The notes: a model not told the origin generated them from the letters alone. DNA of 64,000 nucleotides from Pseudomonas poae (GCA_004000515.1 CP034537.1:6214001-6278000); one strand, 5' to 3'; positions 1 through 11,123 are shown, numbered from the stretch's first letter. Translations and numbers: made by a program.

Positions 1-72
1 TTGGGCAATTGCTCTGCACTATCCTCGACCCAGAGTGTCGTACTCCCATAAGCCCCCACGCCAGGAGACTCT

Positions 73-1563
73 ATGACTCAGGATGTACTCGCCAAGGAAA
101 CCAACCGCCGCCAACTGCAGCAGATCATCTCCGGCTTGTCTGACGGTGTGATCCTGGCCGAGGTCGATCAAACCATCCTGTGGGCCAATGAGGCCGCCCT
201 GTCCATGCACGGCGTTGGCGATGTGATGGGGCTCGGCGCCAATGGGCAGCAATATGCTGAGCGTTTCGCCCTGCGTTATCGCAACAACCATCCTGTAATG
301 CCGGAAAACTACCCGCTTGCGCGTGCGGCGATGAGTGATGAGTTCAGCGACGTGGTGGTGGAAGTCACCCCGACTGCCGACCCGGATAGAACCTGGGTCC
401 ATCGCTTACGCAGCCTGGTGATCACCGACTCCAAAGGGGAGCCGGAGCTGCTGGTGCTGATCCTCAGCGACGCCACTGAATGGGCCAGCGCCGAGCAGCG
501 CTTCGAGAAGACGTTCAACGCCAACCCCGCGCCCGCTGTGATCTGCCGCCTGAGCGACCTGCGTTACATCAAGGTCAACCAAGGTTTTCTGGAAATGACC
601 GGCTACAACCGCGACCAGGTCATCGGCAAATCCGTCTATGAACTGGACGTGCTTGAACAGGCCGAACGCAAGGACTTGGCCATCCAGCGACTGGGCGAAG
701 GTGCAACCATCCCGCAGATGCAAGCTGAACTGCGCCTGCCCGAAGGCGGCAGCAAACTGGTGATTGTCGCTGGCCAACCGTTGGACATGAACGAGGAAGA
801 CTGCATGCTGTTCTCCTTCATGGACCTGGAACCTCGGCGCAAGGCCGAAATAGCCCTGCGCCAGAGTGAGGAGCGCTTTGCCAAGTCGTTCCGCCTCACG
901 CCTGTGCCAACCTTGGTGTGCAGCGCCGGTAACCGCCAGGTGGTGGACATCAACGAAGCCTTCATGAACATCACCGGCTATACCAGTGAGGAACTGATCG
1001 GCAAAGCCATCGAAGACATCAACTTTATCGAGAGCCCCCAGGCGGGCGCGCTGTTGTTCGCTACCCTGGAAAAAGCCGGCAACCTCGAGGGCCAGGACCT
1101 CAAGGTGCGCAAGAAAGGCAACGAAGTGATCGACTGTGTAGTCTCCGCCGACACCGTGGTCATCCAGGACGTGCCCTGCTACCTGTTGGTGATGATGAAC
1201 ATCACCGAGCGAAAACGCTCGGAGCTGGAGCTGGTGGCCGCCATAGAGGAAGTGATGCAGGACGCCTCCTGGTTCAGCCAGACGCTGATCGAAAAACTGG
1301 CCAACGCCAAGAGCGTCAACAGCCCCAATTTACCCAACGTGGCCTTTACCGACCTCACCGCTCGCGAGCGTGATGTGCTGGGTTTGATCTGCGAAGGGCT
1401 GGCCGACAAAGAGATCGCCTCGCGCCTGAAACTCGCGCCCAACACCGTGCGTAACCACGTGGCCACGGTGTACTCCAAGCTGGGGGTGCACAGCCGCAGT
1501 GCCGCCATCGTCTGGGCCCGTGAACGCGGGCTGTTTGCCGGTGAACTGCGCCTCAAGAAGTAA
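73..1563 (+). CDS. Multi-PAS LuxR-type transcriptional regulator
   Basis: This 496-residue protein reads as a cytoplasmic sensor-regulator. Three PAS-like segments can be seen at about residues 15-130, 140-255 and 265-380; the last two contain the typical NxxFxxxTGY signature (NQGFLEMTGY and NEAFMNITGY). A C-terminal LuxR helix-turn-helix lies at about 425-490 (LTARERDVLGLICEGLADKE, then NTVRNHVATVYSKLGVHSR). No membrane segment or receiver domain is present, so the signal is probably a small molecule or redox state sensed by PAS. An AGGAGA ribosome site sits just before the ATG. The first 72 bases hold no gene. Target genes cannot be inferred from the context. Confidence 0.88.
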   Translation: MTQDVLAKETNRRQLQQIISGLSDGVILAEVDQTILWANEAALSMHGVGDVMGLGANGQQYAERFALRYRNNHPVMPENYPLARAAMSDEFSDVVVEVTPTADPDRTWVHRLRSLVITDSKGEPELLVLILSDATEWASAEQRFEKTFNANPAPAVICRLSDLRYIKVNQGFLEMTGYNRDQVIGKSVYELDVLEQAERKDLAIQRLGEGATIPQMQAELRLPEGGSKLVIVAGQPLDMNEEDCMLFSFMDLEPRRKAEIALRQSEERFAKSFRLTPVPTLVCSAGNRQVVDINEAFMNITGYTSEELIGKAIEDINFIESPQAGALLFATLEKAGNLEGQDLKVRKKGNEVIDCVVSADTVVIQDVPCYLLVMMNITERKRSELELVAAIEEVMQDASWFSQTLIEKLANAKSVNSPNLPNVAFTDLTARERDVLGLICEGLADKEIASRLKLAPNTVRNHVATVYSKLGVHSRSAAIVWARERGLFAGELRLKK

Positions 1564-1672
1564 TCAATACAAGTGCAAATGCACTAGTGTGGCTAGTGCG
1601 AATTCGCCTTATAACGCCGCAGCCCAGTGCTTAACCTTCAAGGGTCGATACTTATGCCCTGAAGGAACCAGC

Positions 1673-1945
1673 ATGTTTACCCTCTCGCAACTGCGAAATT
1701 GCATCGAAGAAGGCCTGTCGCCGCTGACGTGTGAATTCACCCTGTGCCGGGACGCTTCCCTGACCCTCAAGGTCTTCGACGCGCAAACCGGTCGGGTTGA
1801 CCTGGTGGTGACGGGGATCAGCACCAACCGGCTGCAGACCCCGCAAGAAGTGGAAACGATGGTGGAAGAGTTGCGCTACGAACTGCAAAGCAACAACGTC
1901 GGCAAGCTCACGCTGGATGACTGGCCTTCAACGACGCCCCAATGA
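1673..1945 (+). CDS. DUF1652 domain-containing protein
   Basis: A 90-residue soluble protein beginning MFTLSQLRNCIEEGLSPL and ending in a charged helix, matching the small DUF1652 family common in Pseudomonas. Family function is unknown. The ATG at 1673 is chosen because GAAGGAACC lies at ribosome-site distance before it and the family starts here; the reading frame is open further upstream, overlapping the previous gene, but that extension is not family-like. Its 3' end overlaps the convergent MFS gene by 38 bases. Confidence 0.8.
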   Translation: MFTLSQLRNCIEEGLSPLTCEFTLCRDASLTLKVFDAQTGRVDLVVTGISTNRLQTPQEVETMVEELRYELQSNNVGKLTLDDWPSTTPQ

Positions 1946-3101
1946 AATAGAACACCCCGCCCCCGACGATGAACGCCCCCAGCATGTAGAACATGTAGTG
2001 GGCCGGCAGGCTGGCAAGCACCAGCCCACACAGCACCGGCCCCAGGGCAGCACCGAGGTTGGACAGGTTCTGCGCACCGTAATACATGCCTCGCAGGTGG
2101 TCCGGGGCGATGCGGTCGATGAACATGTATTCGGCCGGGAACACAATGATCTCCCCTACCGTGAACACCGCCATCGCCAGCACCCACCACAGCACGCTGG
2201 TGGACAAGGCAAAGCCGATCAACCCGAGCATGAACATGCCCAGGCCCGCGATGAGCCATTGGCCCAGGTAGCGATGGGAGATGCGCCGGCCAATCACATA
2301 CTGCAAGGCAATCACCAGCACCGCGTTGGTCGTCAGCACAGCGCTGACCACGGTGTAGGTGTAATCGGCAGTGGTGGTGGTCACCAGGTACTGCGACAGC
2401 CACGCAGTGAACTGGCCAAACACCACGGCACTGAGCACCCCGCCGAGGGTGAAGCACACCAGGCGCCGATCCCGGAGCAACACGCGCCCCACCGCAAGGA
2501 ACGGCACCGGCTTTTGCGTGGCATCCACGGTGGCCAGGGTTCGGTCACCCCAACGCCAATACAACAGAAAAAACCCCACTCCCAACAGCGCCGACAGAAT
2601 GAACGGCAGGCTGATATCCAACTTGGCCACCATCGCCCCAAAAAACGGGCCTACGGCATAGCCGATATTGGTCAGGGTGTACTTGATGGAAAACACTTCG
2701 CTGCGCGCATCTTCGGGCAACAGGCTGGCGAAACCGGCCTTGACCGCGATATCGATCACGGCGTACGCCAAATTGATCAGGATCAGGCAGCTGTAGAACG
2801 CCCAGATATTCTGCGCGAGTACCGTGCCGATAAAGCCCAGTGCAAACAACACCGTCAGGCCGAGCAATAGCCGGTAACTGTTGATGCGGTCGACGAGAAA
2901 ACCGCCGTACACACTGAGCAATGAACCAACGATCAACGAACTGCCGATCACAAGGCCGACTTGGGTAATGTCCAAGGCAAAGTGGCGGGTGAGGTAGATA
3001 ACGAGGTAGGGAAAAGTGATGGCTTTGGCCAACGTCAGCAACAACGTGGCGGACAGCAACAGGTTCACGGTGCGGGGATAGTTTCTTATTGTGGCAAGCA
3101 T
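1908..3101 (-). CDS. MFS transporter, drug-efflux type
   Basis: A 397-residue, about 12-helix major facilitator. It has the N-terminal loop motif region VYGGFLVDRINSYRLLL (equivalent of the GxLaDrxGrkxxl loop 2-3) and a duplicated hydrophobic pattern. The family exports small hydrophobic compounds in exchange for protons across the inner membrane; the substrate cannot be read from sequence. The start at 3101 gives MLATIRNYPRTVNLLLSATL, the usual short cytosolic N-terminus. An 8-base inverted repeat lies directly upstream and may be an operator. No adjacent regulator gene is evident. Confidence 0.85.
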   Translation of the reverse strand: MLATIRNYPRTVNLLLSATLLLTLAKAITFPYLVIYLTRHFALDITQVGLVIGSSLIVGSLLSVYGGFLVDRINSYRLLLGLTVLFALGFIGTVLAQNIWAFYSCLILINLAYAVIDIAVKAGFASLLPEDARSEVFSIKYTLTNIGYAVGPFFGAMVAKLDISLPFILSALLGVGFFLLYWRWGDRTLATVDATQKPVPFLAVGRVLLRDRRLVCFTLGGVLSAVVFGQFTAWLSQYLVTTTTADYTYTVVSAVLTTNAVLVIALQYVIGRRISHRYLGQWLIAGLGMFMLGLIGFALSTSVLWWVLAMAVFTVGEIIVFPAEYMFIDRIAPDHLRGMYYGAQNLSNLGAALGPVLCGLVLASLPAHYMFYMLGAFIVGGGVFYFIGASLKASHPA

Positions 3102-3116
3102 CCTGCTCTCTTTCTT

Positions 3117-3152
3117 TTAAGGTAACGCGGCCTCTATAGCCGGCTACCTTAA
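3117..3152. promoter_or_regulatory. Inverted repeat upstream of the MFS gene
   Basis: Perfect 8-base arms TTAAGGTA (3117-3124) and TACCTTAA (3145-3152) are separated by 20 bases and begin 15 bases upstream of the MFS start codon. The position fits an operator or a leader hairpin; no specific regulator is recognised. Confidence 0.4.
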
Positions 3153-3178
3153 CTCAGGAACAGGGAGGAAATACAAGG

Positions 3179-3487
3179 TCATTTCTTGACGGGGGTGATC
3201 TCAAGAATGGTGCCGTTGGTCGTCTTGAGCAGCACGAATTTATCCCCCACCCGCGCCCATTGGCTGTCAGCCTCCGGCTGCTTGAGGCCACGCTTTTTCC
3301 AATCGCTGACGGCCGACTCCTTGCGCATCAGGATATCCGGGGCGCGGTCGCCTTCTTTCAAGTCACGGGTGTTGATGCTGGAAGGCTGTACGGTTTCCTG
3401 AGGGGTATCACCGGCCTGCACGACGAAACTGGCGGTGGACAGGCTGGTAGCGAGCAACAGGCAAGCGGCTAGGGATTTTGATTTCAT
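3179..3487 (-). CDS. RcnB-like periplasmic protein
   Basis: A 102-residue protein with a cleavable signal peptide (KSKSLAACLLLATSLSTASF, cut near VQAG). The mature part contains LKEGDRAPD, a VSDWKKRGLKQP segment and WARVGDKFVLL, the order seen in RcnB-family proteins, which influence nickel/cobalt homeostasis in enterobacteria. The ATG at 3487 is preferred over an upstream ATG because AAGGAG lies 7 bases before it and the signal peptide starts there. There is no nickel transporter next to it, so the metal role is only a family inference. Confidence 0.72.
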   Translation of the reverse strand: MKSKSLAACLLLATSLSTASFVVQAGDTPQETVQPSSINTRDLKEGDRAPDILMRKESAVSDWKKRGLKQPEADSQWARVGDKFVLLKTTNGTILEITPVKK

Positions 3488-3614
3488 GGGTGCTCCTTCA
3501 ATGAGTGGTGCGTACCCAAATTCGGACCACTGCCGCACACAATCATTCAACACAAGTGTCTCAGCCAGCACGAATTGCCCCATTGCCTACATGAAATAAA
3601 TCCTGTAATTTTTC

Positions 3615-4196
3615 ATGAAATTATCCGACATAAATTTCATGACCCCACAAGAAGAACTCGCCACCCTCGCCGCGCTGATCCACGACCTGCGCAAGCACAA
3701 GAAGCTCACCCTCGCCCAACTCGCACAAAAAAATCGAGCGCTCGGTCGGCTTCCTGTCCCAGGTAGAGCGAGGGCTGTCGCGCTAACCGTGGCGGATTTG
3801 ACCGCCATCAGCCACGCCCTCGACGTCCCCACCACCTATTTCTACAGCCAGCCCAAACCCAAGGCGGTGGACTGGATTACCCGTCCCAACGAGCGGCGCA
3901 CGGTGTATTACGCCAACGGCATCACCGACATTCTCGTCTCGCCGAGCATGAACGGCGCCTTCTCGATGCTCGACAGCCTGTTGGCCCCCGGTGCCAACAG
4001 CGGTGAACACACCATGAGCGACCGCGCCGAGCAGGCCGGCTTTGTACTGGAAGGCGAATTGACGCTGTGGGTCGAGGGCGAGGCCGATTCGGTCACCCTC
4101 GTCCCAGGCGACAGTTTTCACCTGGCCAGCTTCGCCCATTGCCGCTACGCCAACCTGACCGATCTGCCCGCCCGCGTGCTGTGGGTTTACAACTAG
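3615..4196 (+). CDS. XRE-family regulator with C-terminal cupin domain (two compensating indels)
   Basis: A 193-residue PuuR-like repressor type: an N-terminal helix-turn-helix (about 15-75) followed by a cupin (about 110-190, with the PGANSGEHTM and DSFHLASF metal-site region). From about 3727 to 3786 the translation is garbled. Removing one A from the 7-A run near 3727 restores AQKIERSVGFLSQVERGLSR, the expected recognition helix, and one base is missing near 3786 to return to TVADLTAISHALDVPTTYF. The lesions cancel, so the ORF stays open, but about 20 residues are wrong as written. It lies 11 bases before the glutamine synthetase gene, which fits local control of glutamate/polyamine use. 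Confidence 0.82.
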   Translation: MKLSDINFMTPQEELATLAALIHDLRKHKKLTLAQLAQKNRALGRLPVPGRARAVALTVADLTAISHALDVPTTYFYSQPKPKAVDWITRPNERRTVYYANGITDILVSPSMNGAFSMLDSLLAPGANSGEHTMSDRAEQAGFVLEGELTLWVEGEADSVTLVPGDSFHLASFAHCRYANLTDLPARVLWVYN

Positions 4197-4207
4197 GAGC
4201 TGCACCC

Positions 4208-5553
4208 GTGAAAAGCCATTCCGCAACGTTGCTGGCCGAAGTACGGACCTTTCGCCAGAACCACCCGGACGTGCGTTACGTCGACCTGATCGCCCTGGAC
4301 ATTCCGGGGCATTTCTACGGCAAGCGCTACCCGGTGGAGATGCTCGAAAAAGTCGCCGCCGGCAGCCCTTGAAATTACCGCAGAACGCGGTGTTGCTGGG
4401 CGTTCAGGGCGGGTTGTTCAAGATCGGCGATTACTGCTTCAACGACGGCGACCCAGATGCCAATCGCCGCCTGGTGCCGGGCACGCTCAAGCCGGTGACT
4501 TGGGAATCGCAGCCGCTCGGCCAGATGCTGATTACCTCGGACGGCACCGAAACCCCCATCGAATTCGAACCCCGCGAAGTGCTGGCCAAGGTGCTGGAAC
4601 GCCTGCACCACAAGGGTATTCACCCGGTGGTGGCGTTTGAGCTGGAGTTCTACCTGTTCGACAAAAAACTCGAAGACGGCCTGCCGCAATTTGCCCGCGA
4701 CCCGTTGAGCGGCGATGCCGATGACCAGCCCAACCTGCACATCGAACGCCTGTCGCGTTTCAGCGAAGTGCTGGACGATATGGCGCAAACCGCCAAGGAC
4801 CAGGGCATCGATATCACGGTGATCACCGCCGAAATCGGCCCCGGCCAATTCGAGATCAATTTTGGTCATTTGGACGACGGTATGCGCGCCGCCGACTGGG
4901 CTGCCCTGTTCTGCCGCAGCACCCGAGGCGTGGCGCTCAAGCATGGGTACCGTGCCAGTTTCATGGCCAAGCCGTACCTGCAATACCCCGGCAGCGGCAT
5001 GCATGTGCATGTCAGCCTGTATGACGGCGCCGGCAACAACTTGCTCGCCGCGCACCAGCAGCAACCGTTGCGTCACGCGGTGGCCGGTTGCCTGGAGTTG
5101 CTGCCCCACTGCATGCCGATCTTCTCGCCGAACCACAACGCCTTCCGTCGTCTGGGCGGTACCGTCAACGCGGCGACCCGTGCCAGCTGGGGCTTTGAAG
5201 ACCGCGACGCGTGCGTGCGCATCCCCGAATCCGACCCGCGCAACCTGCGCATCGAACATCGCTTGGCCAGTGCCGATGCCAACCCGTACCTGGTGCTGGC
5301 GGCGATCCTCGTCGGTTTGGAGCATGGTCTTGAAACCAAGCGCGAGCCCATCACCCCGCTGAACGAGGACCGCAGCAGCGGCACCGACTTTCCCCTGGAA
5401 ATGCTCGACGCCGTGCGCGCCATGCAGCATCAACCGGTATTGCGCGATAAGCTGGGCGCCGAATTTGTCGACGTGTACTGCGAGAACAAACGCCAGGATC
5501 ACTTGGCCTTCCAGCAAGAGATCCATGCGCGGGAATATCGCTGGTTTCTCTAA
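4208..5553 (+). CDS. Glutamine synthetase family protein, PuuA type (one frameshift)
   Basis: It ligates glutamate to ammonia or an amine using ATP; PuuA-type members make gamma-glutamyl-polyamines. GTG start at 4208 with AGGAG before it. Residues 1-54 are in one frame (RYVDLIALDIPGHFYGKRYP), then the frame breaks at about 4368 (GSP|LKLPQNAVLLG). Adding one base to the CCC run gives 448 residues, normal for the family. Catalytic regions are present: AFELEFYLF, ITAEIGPGQFEINF and the ATP/glutamate segment GSGMHVHVSLYD, plus NHNAFRRL. It follows the XRE-cupin gene and precedes an AlkD-like gene by 17 bases, probably as one operon. Confidence 0.85.
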
Positions 5554-5570
5554 CTACCAAGGAAACACCG

Positions 5571-6668
5571 ATGACCGACCAAAGCGCCCCGGCCCTAAAG
5601 GAAATCTTCAACGTCGAACGCCTGCAACACATCGCCACCGAGATGACGGCGGTGTACCCGGCGTTCGATGCCAAGGGTTTCCTCAAGCACGCCAAGGCCG
5701 AGTTGGCCGAGTTGTCGGTGATGCAGCGCATGGCGCGGGTCAGCGAGAGCCTGCACGCGGTGATCCCGCTGGACTACCCGCAGACCCTGAAGCTGCTTTA
5801 CGCCCTGGCACCGCGCTTGAACAGCAGCTTTGTCAGCCTGTTCCTGCCTCACTTCGTGGCGAGTTACGGCCTTGGGGATTTCAAGCGCTCCATGGCCGCA
5901 CTCAAATACTTCACCACGTTTGGCTCTGCCGAATTCGCTATCCGCCACTTTCTGCTACACGACTTCCAGCGCACCCTCGCCGTGATGCAAACGTGGTCGC
6001 TGGACGACAACGAACACGTGCGCCGCCTGGCCAGCGAAGGCTCGCGGCCACGTTTGCCGTGGTCATTCCGCCTGGCCGACATACAGGCCAACCCCGAGCT
6101 GTGCGCGTCGATCCTCGACAACCTCAAGGCCGATCCCAGCCTGTACGTGCGCAAGTCGGTGGCCAACCACCTCAACGACGTCACCAAGGACCATCCGGAT
6201 TGGGTGCTCACCCTCATCGAAGGTTGGTCCCTGGACAACCCGCACACCGCATGGATCGCCCGCCATGCCCTGCGCAGCCTGATCAAGCAAGGCAACACCC
6301 GCGCACTGACAATCATGGGTGCCGGGGCCAAGGCCGAGGTGAAACTTCATCAGTTGAGCGTGACACCGGCCGTGATCAATCTGGGGGAGCGGATCAACCT
6401 GTCGTTCAGCCTGGAATCCACGGCCCTCACGGCGCAAAAGCTGGTGGTGGATTACGCCATCGACTATGTGAAAAGTGCCGGGCACAGTGCGAACAAGGTG
6501 TTCAAGCTCAAGGCTTTTAAACTGGGTGCAGGAGAGCAGCAGCACATTCGGCGCGAGCAGCATATTCGCGATATGACCACGCGCAAACACTACCCCGGCA
6601 GGCATGTAGTGCATGTGTTGGTGAATGGGGAAAGGTTGGGCAGCGCGGAGTTTGAATTGCGGGCCTGA
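5571..6668 (+). CDS. HEAT-repeat DNA alkylation repair (AlkD-like) protein
   Basis: A 365-residue all-helical protein with the layout of the DNA alkylation repair / AlkD-like family: an N-terminal helical part, central HEAT-like repeats (SLDDNEHVRRLASEGSRPRL; DPSLYVRKSVANHLNDVTK; NPHTAWIARHALRSLIKQG) and a C-terminal beta-rich tail from about residue 260 that is not part of classical AlkD. AlkD removes bulky cationic alkylpurines without base flipping; whether this longer form has glycosylase activity is unknown. Start ATG at 5571 with AAGGAAACACCG before it; it closely follows the glutamine synthetase gene. Confidence 0.78.
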   Translation: MTDQSAPALKEIFNVERLQHIATEMTAVYPAFDAKGFLKHAKAELAELSVMQRMARVSESLHAVIPLDYPQTLKLLYALAPRLNSSFVSLFLPHFVASYGLGDFKRSMAALKYFTTFGSAEFAIRHFLLHDFQRTLAVMQTWSLDDNEHVRRLASEGSRPRLPWSFRLADIQANPELCASILDNLKADPSLYVRKSVANHLNDVTKDHPDWVLTLIEGWSLDNPHTAWIARHALRSLIKQGNTRALTIMGAGAKAEVKLHQLSVTPAVINLGERINLSFSLESTALTAQKLVVDYAIDYVKSAGHSANKVFKLKAFKLGAGEQQHIRREQHIRDMTTRKHYPGRHVVHVLVNGERLGSAEFELRA

Positions 6669-6698
6669 CACCATGCAGTGAACCCACGCAGATCCAAT

Positions 6699-6718
6699 GT
6701 GGGAGCAAGCCCGTTCCA
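6699..6718. repeat. Partial REP-like sequence
   Basis: TGTGGGAGCAAGCCCGTTCC is a single, imperfect half of the palindromic sequence that recurs through this window. It lies between two convergent genes. Confidence 0.55.
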
Positions 6719-6739
6719 ACAGTTTTAATCCGGATTAGG

Positions 6740-7632
6740 TCAGTTGGATTCGCCGAGGAGCAAGCTTTGCTCCCGCGCGCACAATTCCACCACGTAATCC
6801 CACAACACCCTCAGCCGCACCGATTTATGCAGCTCCCTGCGCGAGCTGATCCAGTAACTGCGCTGGATGCACTCCCCGGCAGCAACGCCACCAGGTCCGG
6901 ATCGCCAGCGGCCATGAAACACGGCAACACCGCGATGCCCAATCCCGAGCGCGCCGCCTGATGCTGGGCGATCACGCTGGTGCTGTGGAACACCACCTTG
7001 GGGTTGCGGCAGAAGCTGCTGAGGAATTTCAGTTCCTGGCTGAACAACAGGTCATCGACATAATCGATCCAGGAATGGGCCGCGAGGTCTTCACGTTTTT
7101 CAATCGGCGGGTTGCGCTCCAGGTAGGCGCGGCTGGCATACAGCGCCAAGCGGTAGTCGGTGAGTTTGCGCGTGACCAGTTGATCGACGCTGGGACGCTC
7201 CAGGTGGATACTGATTTCCGCTTCGCGGTTAAGGATGCTGACGAAGCGCGGCACGGCCACCAGTTCCACTTCCAGTCCCGGGTAACGTTCGAACAGCCCG
7301 CCCATGCGGCTGGCGAGGAACATCACGCCCAAGCCTTCGGCCACGCCGAGGCGGATCTTGCCCAGAGGCGCGGCGGAATGGGTGAGTTCGTCTTCGGCCA
7401 GCAGCGCGACGTTTTCCATGGCCTCGGCGTGCTTGAGCAGGGCTTCGCCGGCAGGAGTCAGTTCGTAACCCTGGGCGTGCTGCACGAACAACGCGGTGCC
7501 CAGGCTCTTCTCGATGGCCTCGATATGCCGAGCCACGGTGGCATGCGTGGTTTTCAGGCGCTGCGCGGCGGTAAGCAGTCGCCCGCTGCGTTGCAACTCC
7601 AGAAAATAACGCAGGTCATTCCAGTCGAACAT
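6740..7632 (-). CDS. LysR-family transcriptional regulator (one frameshift near the C-terminus)
   Basis: The N-terminal winged helix is clear (MFDWNDLRYFLELQRSGRLL, then ATVARHIEAIEKSLGTALF), followed by a LysR substrate-binding domain. The frame breaks at about 6875: as written it ends PGSASSAVTG, but one extra G in the GGGG run continues PGECIQRSYWISSRRELHKS and ends at 6740, giving 297 residues, the normal LysR length. Start at 7632 chosen for the family N-terminus and the GGAGGTGTC ribosome site; an upstream ATG is unlikely. It is divergent from the GMC oxidoreductase gene and is its probable regulator. Confidence 0.85.
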
Positions 7633-7690
7633 GACACCTCCATTGTGCGGGCTCGGGTCGTGCTGTTTAAAAACGCACAGCAGCTGGGTA

Positions 7691-7721
7691 AAAACTAACA
7701 TTTTTAAGACGAAAACTAACA
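7691..7721. promoter_or_regulatory. Direct repeat in the LysR/GMC intergenic region
   Basis: AAAACTAACA occurs at 7691-7700 and again at 7712-7721. The starts are 21 bases apart, two helical turns, placing both copies on one DNA face between divergent lysR and GMC genes. This suits a regulator-binding site. Confidence 0.45.
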
Positions 7722-7760
7722 ACTAGGATGGAGCCAATAAGAAAACATGCGAGACCTTAA

Positions 7761-9408
<1,648 letters not shown>

Positions 9409-9469
9409 CGGCGCCGAGACTGGCGCCGACAGTGGAACAACAATAAATAATCACTGTGAGGGCTACCCG

Positions 9470-11095
9470 ATGTCAGAACATGCTCAACCCTTGGGCTCGG
9501 CGGTCAATGCCGCCAGCACCAGCAACGACTCAAAGAAAGTCATCTTCGCCTCATCCCTCGGGACGGTGTTCGAGTGGTATGACTTTTTCCTCTACGGCGC
9601 GCTGGCGGCGGTCATCAGCAAACAGTTCTTTGCCGGGGTCAACGACACCACGGCCTTTATCTTTGCGTTGATGGCCTTTGCCGCGGGCTTTGTAGTGCGC
9701 CCGTTCGGCGCGTTGGTATTCGGACGCCTGGGGGACATGATCGGGCGCAAGTACACCTTCCTGGTCACCATCATCCTGATGGGCGTAGCGACGTTCTGCG
9801 TCGGGCTCCTGCCGACGTATGCCAGCATCGGCATTGCGGCACCGATCATTCTGATCGTGCTGCGCATGCTGCAAGGCCTGGCGTTGGGCGGCGAATACGG
9901 CGGTGCAGCGACCTACGTGGCCGAGCACGCACCTGCGGGCAAGCGCGGCTTCCATACCAGTTGGATTCAATCCACCGCCACCCTCGGCCTGCTGCTGTCG
10001 CTGCTGGTGGTGCTGGCGTGCCGGTACTTCACCGGTGACCAGTTCGAAGTGTGGGGCTGGCGCATTCCGTTCCTGTTTTCCATCGTACTGCTGGGCATTT
10101 CCACCTGGATCCGTATGAGCCTGCACGAGTCGCCGGCCTTCTTGAAAATGAAAGAGGAAGGCAAGTCCAGCAAGTCGCCGATTCGTGATTCGTTCGGCAA
10201 GTGGGAAAACCTCAAGGTGGTGCTGATCGCGCTGTTCAGCATCAACGGCGGGCAAGCGGTGACCTTCTATGCAGCGCAATTCTATGTGCTGTTCTTCCTC
10301 ACCCAATTCCTCAAGATGGACCCGGCCCTGGCCAACATGCTGCTGATCATCAGCGTGGTGATTGGTGCGCCGTTCTTTATCTTCTTTGGCTGGCTGTCGG
10401 ACAAGGTCGGGCGCAAACCCGTGCTGATGCTCGGCCTGCTGCTGGCAACCGTGCTGTACTTCCCGATCTTCAAGAGCCTGGCGCACTACACCAACCCGGC
10501 GATGGACCAGGCGACCCATCAGGCGCCGATCACCGTGTTGGCTGATCCGGCCACCTGCACCTTCCAGTTCGACCCGGTGGGCAAGGCGAAATTTGACAGC
10601 CCGTGTGACAAGGTCAAGACCTTCCTGGTCAAGCAAGGCCTGCCCTACAGCAGCGCTGCGGCACCTGCAGGCAGCCCGGTACAGGTGAGCGTCGGCGAAG
10701 TGCGTATCGACGGCTTTGACGAAGCGGCCCTGCGCGGTGCTGTGACCCTGGCCGGCTATCCGACTTCGGCGGATGTGGCCCAGGTCAACAAGGTGATGGT
10801 GGTGGTGCTGATCGTCGCGCTGATCCTGATTGCGGCCATGTGCTACGGGCCGTTGGCGGCGTTGATGGTGGAGTTGTTTCCAACGCGTATCCGCTATACC
10901 TCGATGTCCCTGCCCTACCACATCGGTAACGGCTGGTTTGGCGGGTTCCTGCCGACCGTGTCGTTTGCGCTGGTGGTGTACACCGGGGATATCTTCTACG
11001 GCCTGTGGTACCCGGTGGTGGTGACGGGGGTGAGTTTGATCGTGGGAATGATCTGCCTCAAGGAAACCCGGCACGTGGATATCGACAATAACTAA
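9470..11095 (+). CDS. MHS-family MFS transporter
   Basis: A 541-residue proton symporter of the metabolite:H+ symport (ProP/KgtP/ShiA-like) family. Signatures are SSLGTVFEWYDFFLYG at the N-terminus, FGRLGDMIGRKYTF in loop 2-3, LQGLALGGEYGGAATYVAEH and GWLSDKVGRKPVL. It is longer than usual because of a soluble insert of roughly 100 residues (about 345-440) between late helices, rich in DPATCTF and CDKVKTF cysteine segments and likely periplasmic. ATG at 9470 is the true start; the apparent continuity with the GMC gene is an indel artefact. Probably co-transcribed with that gene. Confidence 0.87.
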   Translation: MSEHAQPLGSAVNAASTSNDSKKVIFASSLGTVFEWYDFFLYGALAAVISKQFFAGVNDTTAFIFALMAFAAGFVVRPFGALVFGRLGDMIGRKYTFLVTIILMGVATFCVGLLPTYASIGIAAPIILIVLRMLQGLALGGEYGGAATYVAEHAPAGKRGFHTSWIQSTATLGLLLSLLVVLACRYFTGDQFEVWGWRIPFLFSIVLLGISTWIRMSLHESPAFLKMKEEGKSSKSPIRDSFGKWENLKVVLIALFSINGGQAVTFYAAQFYVLFFLTQFLKMDPALANMLLIISVVIGAPFFIFFGWLSDKVGRKPVLMLGLLLATVLYFPIFKSLAHYTNPAMDQATHQAPITVLADPATCTFQFDPVGKAKFDSPCDKVKTFLVKQGLPYSSAAAPAGSPVQVSVGEVRIDGFDEAALRGAVTLAGYPTSADVAQVNKVMVVVLIVALILIAAMCYGPLAALMVELFPTRIRYTSMSLPYHIGNGWFGGFLPTVSFALVVYTGDIFYGLWYPVVVTGVSLIVGMICLKETRHVDIDNN

Positions 11096-11123
11096 CCTGA
11101 TCACCTGAACACAGGAGATCCCC

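Noticed and set aside
1499-1945. Longer DUF1652 reading frame starting inside the PAS-LuxR gene
   Set aside because: The upstream part is not family-like and overlaps another gene; ATG 1673 has a ribosome site.
1917-2870. Long open frames opposite the MFS gene and opposite many other GC-rich genes
   Set aside because: These are antisense shadows caused by high third-position GC, rich in Arg/Pro/His/Ala and without start signals.
3727-3786. A new variant of XRE recognition helix
   Set aside because: The unusual residues lie between two compensating indels; the alternative frame gives the standard helix.
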